Shown: one piece after another, positions 1 through 4,768 of the stretch
Numbering within the stretch: the stretch's first letter is position 1
Layout: each line of letters starts with the position of its first letter
Assembly: GCA_021816665.1 (NCBI GenBank)
Contig: JAKAXI010000095.1
Coordinates: 1-7,016, forward strand
Source: Bacillota bacterium
GTDB lineage: Bacteria; Bacillota; Bacilli; Alicyclobacillales; Alicyclobacillaceae
DNA length: 7,016 bases
Direction: 5' to 3'
Program-made: the position numbers and the translations under genes
Notes under the pieces: model-generated
What the model was told of the DNA's origin: nothing
Databases searched by the model: none
What the model saw: the letters and a program-made list of their open reading frames with translations, nothing else

Positions 1-51
1 CCTTACGCCGGCGTTTTGAGCGCCGCACTTGCATTTGTCTATAAACAGTAA
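1..51 (+). CDS. C-terminal end of an unidentified, possibly membrane, protein (partial)
   Basis: The first frame is open from the window edge and reads PYAGVLSAALAFVYKQ before TAA at 49-51. The other two plus frames are less protein-like: one stops at once and the other is arginine-rich. The segment is hydrophobic and ends in a charged KQ, as the last membrane helix of a transporter often does. A strong hairpin (46-95) begins within its last codons, the right place for the end of a transcription unit. Only 16 residues are visible, so the family cannot be named and the reading is an inference from composition and terminator position. Confidence 0.45.
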   Translation, partial: PYAGVLSAALAFVYKQ

Positions 52-95
52 CAACGCGGCTTCCCGAGAAAACCCGGGAAGCCGCGCTGTTACTG
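46..95. terminator. Long inverted repeat, probable bidirectional terminator
   Basis: Positions 46-66 and 75-95 are complementary at 20 of 21 positions (one A-C mismatch at 54/87) around an 8-base loop. The core is a 12-bp GC-rich stem, CGCGGCTTCCCG with its complement. It sits nine bases beyond the 3' end of the minus-strand tRNA-Ser and overlaps the end of the plus-strand partial gene, so it can end transcription from both sides. On the minus strand the stem is followed by TTTATAG, a weak T tract; on the plus strand the tail is also poor in T. The hairpin is certain; termination efficiency is inferred. Confidence 0.7.
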
Positions 96-103
96 GATTC
101 TTA

Positions 104-193
104 TGGCGGAGAGGGTGGGATTCGAACCCACGGAGCCCTTGCGAACTCGGCGGTTTTCAAGACCGCTGCCTTAAACCACTCGACCACCTCTCC
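104..193 (-). tRNA. tRNA-Ser (anticodon UGA)
   Basis: The minus strand folds as a complete class II tRNA. The acceptor stem is GGAGAGG (193-187) with CCTCTCC (114-108), followed by discriminator G and an encoded CCA at 106-104. The anticodon stem GCGGT/ACCGC encloses the loop CTTGAAA, with anticodon TGA at 159-157, which reads UCA and other UCN serine codons. A long variable arm, typical of serine tRNAs, precedes the T arm with GGTTCGAATCC. It has its own promoter (234-262) and a hairpin beyond its 3' end (46-95), so it appears to be a single-gene transcript. Confidence 0.97.
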
Positions 194-206
194 ACGAGGA
201 GCCAAC

Positions 207-224
207 CGACACAAGAATGTGTCG
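207..224 (-). other. Short perfect hairpin in the tRNA-Ser 5' leader
   Basis: CGACACA at 207-213 and TGTGTCG at 218-224 form a 7-bp stem with a 4-base loop. It lies between the tRNA promoter and the mature 5' end, and the predicted start (about 227) would place it at the very 5' end of the precursor. It may protect the leader or influence RNase P processing. It could equally be an unrelated protein-binding palindrome; no known operator consensus fits. Confidence 0.4.
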
Positions 225-233
225 ACTAGAAGT

Positions 234-262
234 ACTGTATCTGTCTCAAGCCTGCTTGTCAA
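234..262 (-). promoter_or_regulatory. Promoter of tRNA-Ser
   Basis: On the minus strand a perfect -35 box TTGACA (262-257) is followed after exactly 17 bases by TACAGT (239-234), four of six matches to the -10 consensus. The predicted start is near 227, giving a leader of about 34 bases before the tRNA. The perfect -35 fits a highly expressed stable RNA and a housekeeping sigma factor. Confidence 0.75.
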
Positions 263-277
263 TGCCTTCAATTGCAG

Positions 278-307
278 TAGACGACCTCTGAATGCCCGAT
301 GTATACT
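278..307 (+). promoter_or_regulatory. Promoter of the riboswitch-diguanylate cyclase transcript
   Basis: TATACT at 302-307 matches the -10 consensus at five of six positions. The best -35 candidate is TAGACG at 278-283 (four of six) with an 18-base spacer. A start near 314 would place the aptamer almost at the 5' end of the RNA, the usual arrangement. The promoter is divergent from the tRNA-Ser promoter, with about 15 bases between the two -35 elements. The -10 is convincing; the -35 is weak and could need an activator. Confidence 0.55.
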
Positions 308-317
308 AATAGAAGAA

Positions 318-385
318 AAAGGCAAACCCATCGAAAGGTGGGGACGCAAAACCACGGGGCTTTTCGAGTCAGCCGGGTTGCCTGG
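318..385 (+). promoter_or_regulatory. Cyclic di-GMP-I (GEMM-I) riboswitch aptamer
   Basis: The conserved core of the GEMM-I class is present in order. AGGCAAACCC (320-329) pairs with GGGTTGCCT (375-383) to form P1, with one extra A. A second stem, CCATC/GGTGG, is capped by the GAAA tetraloop at 333-336, which in the family docks into the neighbouring helix. The invariant GGGACGCAAA follows at 341-350, and its first A after CGC is the one known to stack between the ligand bases. A short P3 hairpin lies within 353-374 and leads into GCCGGGTTGCC. Family members bind cyclic di-GMP and control motility, biofilm or c-di-GMP turnover genes. Here the RNA sits directly upstream of a diguanylate cyclase on the same strand. 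P3 is compact, so the receptor side of the tetraloop docking is less certain. Confidence 0.92.
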
Positions 386-403
386 GCCTCTTTTATGCAC
401 CCG

Positions 404-429
404 CCCTTGTCGCCCCCCGGGGGAAGGGG
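404..429 (+). promoter_or_regulatory. Likely riboswitch expression platform and RBS of the cyclase gene
   Basis: The ribosome binding site AAGGGG (424-429) stands 11 bases before the ATG at 441. CCCTT at 404-408 can pair with AAGGG at 424-428, and CCCC at 413-416 with GGGG at 420-423, leaving a 4-base bulge. This hairpin would hide the Shine-Dalgarno sequence. No T run follows, so it looks like a translational rather than a transcriptional switch. Whether ligand binding favours or opens this hairpin cannot be read from the sequence. Confidence 0.5.
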
Positions 430-440
430 TCTCCTAACAA

Positions 441-1376
441 ATGGAGCGCGTTCACAGATTGATGATGGAGTCAAAGCGCTGGGCGACGACAGATCGTGTA
501 CGCGACATGCTGTATGGAGTTTGCCACTTTATGAAGCAGGACTTCTCCATTGACGCCGGCTTCATCCACTACTACCGCCCCGAATCAGGCAAGCGGTTTC
601 GCACCAGTTGGGGTTTCTCCACGCCAGAACACACGCTCAGTGACGCGCTTCGTTCTTCTATGGACTTCTTACCAGACTTTCAAGCGCCGTCGGGGCGTTG
701 GGTCGATTCGCACCAAGTCCCCCCTGTGTGGCGCGAAATCCTTGACAAAGACGGCATCTCGCGCGTTGGAGTTTGGCTCATCACTGTAGAAGAAACTCCT
801 GTCGGCATCATGGTACTCGGCGGCCGTGCGCCTGGCCCCGCAGACGACGCTGAACTGATCACGATGTGTATGATGCACATCTCTGTAGTGCTTGAAATGC
901 TGATTCTGCGTAGACGAGCTGAGGAAGTCAGCGTTCGTGATCCGCTGACCGGTCTACTCAACCGTCGTGGTTTTCTAGAAGCGTTTAATCACGTCACTCA
1001 CACTCAACTACCGAATCGCTACGTTGTCCTGGCCGTATTAGACGTCGACGGTTTTAAACGGATCAACGATGAGTTCGGACATCTCGCCGGCGACGGCGCC
1101 CTGCAAAAGGTCGCTCGCGCTGTGAAGCGGCCGAAACTCCTGACACAAGCGTATTCGGCGCGGTTCGGCGGAGATGAGTTTGTCCTCTTGGGACGAAGCC
1201 GGAGTTCAAACGTCGACGAGTTGTCCCGCAATCTCCAGTCCTGGTTTCGGAGTAAAACAGGCTTGTCTGTCAGCGTCGGTTGTGCGATTTACGGGACAGA
1301 CGGAGAGGACTTCGCGACCTGCTTTAGTGTCGCTGATCATCGACTGTACACGCAAAAGCGGGCACCTATCGCTTGA
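441..1376 (+). CDS. Diguanylate cyclase (GAF-like sensor plus GGDEF domain)
   Basis: The 311-residue protein should make cyclic di-GMP from two GTP. Residues about 20-157 resemble a GAF sensory domain: an alpha/beta pattern ending in VGIMVLGG and a long helix that leads into the catalytic part. The GGDEF domain spans about 165-307 with DPLTGLLNR (167-175), the metal-binding DVDGFKRIND (201-210), FGH (212-214), the active-site GGDEF (243-247) and the closing ADHRLYTQK. All catalytic residues are present. The inhibitory I-site RxxD expected five residues before GGDEF is replaced by LTQA (234-237). No membrane segment or signal peptide is seen, so it should be cytosolic. The ATG at 441 is chosen because AAGGGG lies 11 bases upstream; ATGs near 462 are alternatives. 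It follows a c-di-GMP-I riboswitch, implying control by its own product. It is convergent with the IclR gene, 17 bases away. The signal sensed by the N-terminal domain is unknown. Confidence 0.93.
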   Translation: MERVHRLMMESKRWATTDRVRDMLYGVCHFMKQDFSIDAGFIHYYRPESGKRFRTSWGFSTPEHTLSDALRSSMDFLPDFQAPSGRWVDSHQVPPVWREILDKDGISRVGVWLITVEETPVGIMVLGGRAPGPADDAELITMCMMHISVVLEMLILRRRAEEVSVRDPLTGLLNRRGFLEAFNHVTHTQLPNRYVVLAVLDVDGFKRINDEFGHLAGDGALQKVARAVKRPKLLTQAYSARFGGDEFVLLGRSRSSNVDELSRNLQSWFRSKTGLSVSVGCAIYGTDGEDFATCFSVADHRLYTQKRAPIA

Positions 1377-1393
1377 AGCCATCCCGCACCCCG

Positions 1394-2188
1394 TCAAACC
1401 TTCCCGGTCGCGACGAACTGGGCAACCTCGTGTGCGGCCGTCCGGATTAACTCGATAAATCGGCTCCGCGACTCCTCAGATTGCCTGAACAGCGGACCAG
1501 CGACGGCAACACCAGCGAGCAGCTGGCCACTTGGCGCTAGTATAGGAGCCGAGATCGCGTAGGCCCCTTCATCCAACTCTTCTGCACTCTCCGCAAATCC
1601 CTGTGCGCGAATCAACGCCAACTCAGCGGTAAGCTGCGCAAGTTCCGTGTCCGACAACTCACTTTGGGCCCGCCTCAGTATGACGTCCTGGTCGTGTCGC
1701 TCGGTAAAGGCGAGCAGCACTTTGCGCGTCGCCCCCCAGTACAACGGCCGGACGCTACCGACGCGAGTGGTCAGTTTAATCTGCGCCGGGCTATCAATTG
1801 AAGCAATGCACACACCTTCCAAACTTGCTGGGTCGATCACGCTCAAACTCACTGTCTCCCCCGTCTCTCTGGCAAGCCGCTCAAGAACCGGGTGCGCGAT
1901 TCGGCGCAGTTCCTCAGCTGGGTTGGCTCTGAGTCCGAGCAAGTACGCGCGGAGACCGAGGCGGTATTGACGTGTGGCTGGCTGTTGCACCAGGTAGCCT
2001 CCCTCAACCAACGTGGCGACAAGTCTCGCCACGTTGGTCTGCGGCAGGTTCAGTCGAACCGCCAGGTCTTTGATTCCCAGTTCGCGCTCGACACCTGTCA
2101 GGAAGCAGTCAAGCACCTGCAGCCCACGTGCCAGCGTCTGACTCGTCCGCGCGCGCTCGGACCCAGGCCGGTTCACTGCCCGTTCCAC
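1394..2188 (-). CDS. IclR-family transcriptional regulator
   Basis: The protein has 264 residues, the usual IclR-family length. Residues about 16-80 form the winged helix-turn-helix: LARGLQVLDCF opens the domain, LGIKDLAVRLNLPQTNVARLVATLVEGGYL contains the HTH, and YLVQQPATRQYRLG is the wing. Residues about 95-260 are the effector-binding domain, with the family hallmarks HPVLERLARETGETVSLSV and ISAPILAPSGQLLAGVAVAG. Family members bind small carboxylic or aromatic acids and repress or activate neighbouring catabolic operons. It is the last gene of the CoA-transferase operon, overlaps the dehydrogenase gene by 16 bases, and probably regulates the operon through the palindrome at 4582-4606. 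The start is GTG at 2188; no good Shine-Dalgarno is seen, so translation probably relies on coupling to the upstream gene. A GTG four codons later is an alternative. A perfect 13-bp inverted repeat lies in the HTH-coding part. Confidence 0.93.
   Translation of the reverse strand: MERAVNRPGSERARTSQTLARGLQVLDCFLTGVERELGIKDLAVRLNLPQTNVARLVATLVEGGYLVQQPATRQYRLGLRAYLLGLRANPAEELRRIAHPVLERLARETGETVSLSVIDPASLEGVCIASIDSPAQIKLTTRVGSVRPLYWGATRKVLLAFTERHDQDVILRRAQSELSDTELAQLTAELALIRAQGFAESAEELDEGAYAISAPILAPSGQLLAGVAVAGPLFRQSEESRSRFIELIRTAAHEVAQFVATGKV
2007..2038. repeat. Perfect 13-bp inverted repeat inside the IclR gene
   Basis: ACCAACGTGGCGA (2007-2019) is repeated as its exact complement at 2026-2038, with a 6-base loop. 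It encodes residues 51-61 (TNVARLVATLV) of the HTH region. In the mRNA it would form a very stable hairpin about 150 bases into the gene. It may be a by-product of codon choice for an internally similar peptide, or may slow ribosomes and lower the amount of regulator. Confidence 0.8.
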
Positions 2189-3366
2189 GCCGGGAGCATC
2201 TTGTTGAGTGGTTTATCTTGGCGATACCCAAGCGCGTACTCCGCCTGCATCACGGTGTGGATCTCTCGGGTGCCCTCGTAGATCACGAGCGCCTTGGCGT
2301 TTCGCATGTAGCGCTCGACCGGATACTCGTTCGAATACCCGTAGGCGCCGTGCACTTGAATGGCGTCAGAGGCACTCTGGAATGCGACGTCGGACGCGAT
2401 CCACTTGGCAAGCGATGTCTCGCGCGTGTTTCGTACACCCTCGTTCTTCAGCCAGCCTGCCCGATAGACCAGCAGTTGCGACGTCTGGTAGCCGGCCTCC
2501 ATCTTCGCGATCATCTGCTGCACGAGTTGGTGCTTGCCGATCTCGACGCCAAACGTGTGACGCTCATGCGCGTATTTCACCGACGCATCGAGGCACGCGC
2601 GTGTAAGTCCGGTTGCCCCGGCTGCGACAGTGAAGCGGCCATTGTCGAGGGCGGACATGGCGATCTTGAAGCCCTCCCCTTCTTCACCAAGGCGATTCAC
2701 TGCAGGCACGCGCACGTCTTCGAGAATGACCTCGCCGGTGTTGCCACCGTGAATGCCGAGTTTTCCCTTGATCGGCCTCGTCGTGACGCCGGGAAACGTC
2801 CGCTCGACGATAAAAGCCGTGACGCCGCGGTGCTTCTGGTCTGGATCGACCGTCGCAAAGATGAGGAAGTTGTCGGCGTAGTCGGCCATCGAGATCCAAA
2901 TCTTCGATCCGTTGAGGATGTAGCTGTCGCCGTCTCTAACGGCTCGAGTCTGGAGCGCCCCCGCATCAGACCCTGCGTTTGGCTCGGTGAGCCCGAATGC
3001 GGCCATCTTCTTGCCTTCTGCCTGCGGCTTCAGGTACTGTTCCTTCTGCTCTTCGGTGCCCCACTGCAAAAGTGTCATGCTGTTAAGACCCGTGTGCACG
3101 GAGACTGCCGTGCGGTATGCGGTGTCGCCGTACTCGAGTTCCTCGCAGACAATCGCGAGCGCGTTGTAGTCCATTCCAGCACCGCCGTATTGCTCTGGGA
3201 TGCACACGCCCATCAAGCCGAGATCGCCGAGTTTTTTAACAACGCCGAGTTCGAAGTGATGGTCTTCGTCCCACTGTTGCATGAACGGCGTGATCTCCGC
3301 CTTAGTAAACTTGCGCACCATCGACTGTAGTTCGAGTTGTTCCGCACTGAGAGAGAAATCAATCAT
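2173..3366 (-). CDS. Acyl-CoA dehydrogenase, glutaryl-CoA dehydrogenase-like
   Basis: This 397-residue FAD enzyme oxidises an acyl-CoA between C2 and C3 and passes electrons to electron-transfer flavoprotein. It has the N-terminal helical domain (1-120), the signature FGLTEPNAGSDAGALQTRA (about 124-142), the middle beta domain, and the C-terminal domain with QVHGAYGYSNEYPVERYMRN and the catalytic base in IYEGTREIH (Glu364). Glu78, Arg85 and Ser89 in EELEYGDTAYRTAVSVHTGL align with Glu87, Arg94 and Ser98 of human glutaryl-CoA dehydrogenase, which hold and help remove the distal carboxylate; Tyr363 matches Tyr369. A short-chain dicarboxyl-CoA, perhaps glutaryl-CoA, is therefore the likely substrate, but this is inference and related dehydrogenases of unknown specificity share the arginine. 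ATG at 3366 is preferred over TTG at 3372 because AAAGGGG (3382-3376) lies nine bases upstream. The gene overlaps the CoA-transferase gene by eight bases and the IclR gene by sixteen. Confidence 0.92.
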   Translation of the reverse strand: MIDFSLSAEQLELQSMVRKFTKAEITPFMQQWDEDHHFELGVVKKLGDLGLMGVCIPEQYGGAGMDYNALAIVCEELEYGDTAYRTAVSVHTGLNSMTLLQWGTEEQKEQYLKPQAEGKKMAAFGLTEPNAGSDAGALQTRAVRDGDSYILNGSKIWISMADYADNFLIFATVDPDQKHRGVTAFIVERTFPGVTTRPIKGKLGIHGGNTGEVILEDVRVPAVNRLGEEGEGFKIAMSALDNGRFTVAAGATGLTRACLDASVKYAHERHTFGVEIGKHQLVQQMIAKMEAGYQTSQLLVYRAGWLKNEGVRNTRETSLAKWIASDVAFQSASDAIQVHGAYGYSNEYPVERYMRNAKALVIYEGTREIHTVMQAEYALGYRQDKPLNKMLPAWNGQ

Positions 3367-4561
3367 GGACAATAACCCCTTTCGCTTTCATCGACTTTAT
3401 GTCCGTGTCATCGAAACCAAGTTCGCGCAAGATCACTGCTGTGTGTTCCCCGTGTGCTGGTGGCGGCAAGCGCAGTTCAGGTGGTGTCCCAGACAGCTTG
3501 AGCGGACTTCCGACGAGCCGAATTTGCCCTGAGAGTGCATGCACGGTTTCCCAGATTAAATCCCGTTCGGCGGTCTCCGGCGCTGACAGCGCCTCTGCGA
3601 CGCTGCGCACAGGCCCACATGGAACGCCAGCCCGTTCCAGCCGCGCGAGGACGTCATCTGTACGGAGCACCGCGATGTGCGACTCAAGCAGAGGACAGAG
3701 GTTGTCGCGGTTTGCCACCCGGGCAGGGTTTGTGGCGTAACGCTCGTCTTCGTAGAGCTTTGGCAACTCCAGGTGATCGCAGAAACTGCGAAACTGCCTG
3801 TCATTCCCGACCGTTGCAATCACCGCGCCGTCCTTCGTATGAAACAACTGATAGGGGACGATGTTCGGATGTCCATTGCCTAGTCGGGGTGCATCTTTGC
3901 CCCCGATGAGAACGTTGCTTGCGACGTTGGCGAGCATCGCGATCTGCGCGTCGTAGAGCGCCATGTCAATCGCCTGGCCCATCCCCGTCTGTGTGCGGTG
4001 AATGAGCGCTGCTTGCACGGCAACCGTCGCGTACAGCCCGGTGAACAGGTCGGTGATGGCAACGCCAACTTTCATCGGCTGCCCTGCGGAATCTCCAGTG
4101 ATGCTCATTAGTCCGCCCATCGCCTGCAGGATGTAGTCGTAACCTGGCCGACTAGACGCCTGCCCGTAACCGGAAATGGCGAGATAGACGACATCGGGGC
4201 GGATACTGCGGACCTGTTCATACGAGAGGCCTAGCTTCTCTGCGGACTTCGGCAGAAAATTGTGCAGGACAACATCAGCGTCTGCGATCAATCGCTGTGC
4301 CACAGATTTCCCGGCCTCTGTCTGTAGGTCGATCGCGATCGAGCGCTTGTTGCGATTCACACATAAGAAATAGGCGCTTTCGCCACTGGCGAACGGGGGG
4401 CCCCACCCGCGTGTCTCGTCACCCTGGAGAGACTCCACTTTGATCACGTCCGCCCCGAGGTCTGCGAGGTTCATGGTACAGAACGGTCCGGCCAGTACGC
4501 GGGTAAAATCCAGAACACGTACCCCTGACAGTGGAAGCAACCGTTTCCATCCCCTCTCCAT
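3359..4561 (-). CDS. Class III (CaiB/BaiF family) CoA-transferase, possibly succinyl-CoA:glutarate type
   Basis: The 400-residue protein belongs to the formyl-CoA transferase/CaiB/BaiF family, which moves CoA between carboxylic acids through an enzyme aspartyl-CoA. It opens with LSGVRVLDFTRVLAGPFCTMNLADLGADVIKVE (11-43), continues with WGPPF and VNRNKRSIAIDL (68-79), and has GYDYILQAMGGLMSITG (140-156) followed by KVGVAITDLFTG, where Asp171 is the expected catalytic nucleophile. The N-terminal third resembles mammalian SUGCT and bacterial glutarate CoA-transferases as I recall them, and the adjoining dehydrogenase is glutaryl-CoA dehydrogenase-like, so activation of glutarate with succinyl-CoA is the favoured role. 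Other dicarboxylates remain possible. ATG at 4561 is preceded by AGAGGA (4576-4571) at nine bases. It is the first gene of the operon, with a predicted promoter at 4615-4643 and operator at 4582-4606. Confidence 0.92.
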   Translation of the reverse strand: MERGWKRLLPLSGVRVLDFTRVLAGPFCTMNLADLGADVIKVESLQGDETRGWGPPFASGESAYFLCVNRNKRSIAIDLQTEAGKSVAQRLIADADVVLHNFLPKSAEKLGLSYEQVRSIRPDVVYLAISGYGQASSRPGYDYILQAMGGLMSITGDSAGQPMKVGVAITDLFTGLYATVAVQAALIHRTQTGMGQAIDMALYDAQIAMLANVASNVLIGGKDAPRLGNGHPNIVPYQLFHTKDGAVIATVGNDRQFRSFCDHLELPKLYEDERYATNPARVANRDNLCPLLESHIAVLRTDDVLARLERAGVPCGPVRSVAEALSAPETAERDLIWETVHALSGQIRLVGSPLKLSGTPPELRLPPPAHGEHTAVILRELGFDDTDIKSMKAKGVIVHD

Positions 4562-4581
4562 TCAGCTCGTTCCTCTGTTTG

Positions 4582-4606
4582 ATTCCGATAATCGGAATTC
4601 TATTCC
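4582..4606 (-). promoter_or_regulatory. Candidate IclR-type operator of the CoA-transferase operon
   Basis: ATTCCGAT-A-ATCGGAAT (4582-4598) is a perfect 17-base palindrome with one central base. A third half-site, ATTCC at 4602-4606, forms a second overlapping palindrome, GGAAT-TCT-ATTCC (4594-4606). The cluster begins just after the predicted transcription start (about 4608) and ends about 20 bases before the ATG, a position suited to repression. IclR-family operators are commonly short palindromes of this kind, and the operon carries its own IclR gene. Binding by that protein is inferred. Confidence 0.6.
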
Positions 4607-4614
4607 TATATGTA

Positions 4615-4643
4615 ATGTTATCTATATTTCAGAAACATTGCAA
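4615..4643 (-). promoter_or_regulatory. Promoter of the CoA-transferase operon
   Basis: On the minus strand TTGCAA (4643-4638) and TAACAT (4620-4615) are separated by exactly 17 bases; each matches the sigma-A consensus at four of six positions. The surrounding stretch 4580-4640 is clearly AT-richer than the genes, as promoters are. The predicted start is near 4608, immediately upstream of the palindrome cluster. Confidence 0.5.
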
Positions 4644-4672
4644 GAGAAACGTGCAGCGCGTCTTTGTCGCAA

Positions 4673-4704
4673 AAAACTCGGCGGTGTAGAATCCGCCGAG
4701 TTTT
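4673..4704 (-). terminator. Intrinsic terminator of the UbiB-family gene
   Basis: AAAACTCGGCGG (4673-4684) and CCGCCGAGTTTT (4693-4704) form a 12-bp stem with an 8-base loop. Read on the minus strand the hairpin ends in TTTTTTG, a strong T tract, 42 bases after the UbiB stop codon. On the plus strand it ends in TTTTAT, but no plus-strand gene precedes it. Confidence 0.9.
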
Positions 4705-4736
4705 ATAGCTTGATGTAAAACGCAAATCCCAGCGAC

Positions 4737-4768
4737 CGCGCGTCGATTATGCCTTGTCGCGCGTCGAT
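4737..4768. repeat. 11-base direct repeat across the end of the UbiB-family gene
   Basis: CGCGCGTCGAT occurs at 4737-4747 and again at 4758-4768, a spacing of 21 bases. The left copy reaches into the TAA stop (4749-4747) and the right copy encodes part of the last residues. It suggests local duplication at the 3' end of the gene; no function is evident. Confidence 0.6.

Noticed and set aside
207..224. Palindrome as a LexA (SOS) box
   Set aside because: The Bacillota LexA consensus CGAAC-N4-GTTCG is not matched; the site reads CGACACA-AGAA-TGTGTCG.
366..394. Riboswitch transcription terminator ending in TTTT
   Set aside because: The only stem needs a 3-base bulge and a 10-base loop, and the T run is four bases, so it is too weak to call as a feature.
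101..400. Minus-strand open frame of 99 codons
   Set aside because: It runs through the riboswitch, both promoters and the whole tRNA-Ser, and its sequence has no protein character.
1345..1393. Terminator between the convergent cyclase and IclR genes
   Set aside because: Only a 5-bp AAGCG/CGCTT pairing inside the end of the cyclase gene is visible, with no T tract; the 17-base gap holds nothing else.
2128..3330. 400-residue plus-strand open frame
   Set aside because: It lies antisense to the dehydrogenase and IclR genes, has no domain signature, and is explained by the codon bias of the well-supported minus-strand genes.
3367..3372. TTG start six bases upstream for the dehydrogenase
   Set aside because: It would leave only three bases after the AAAGGGG ribosome binding site, whereas the ATG at 3366 has a normal nine.
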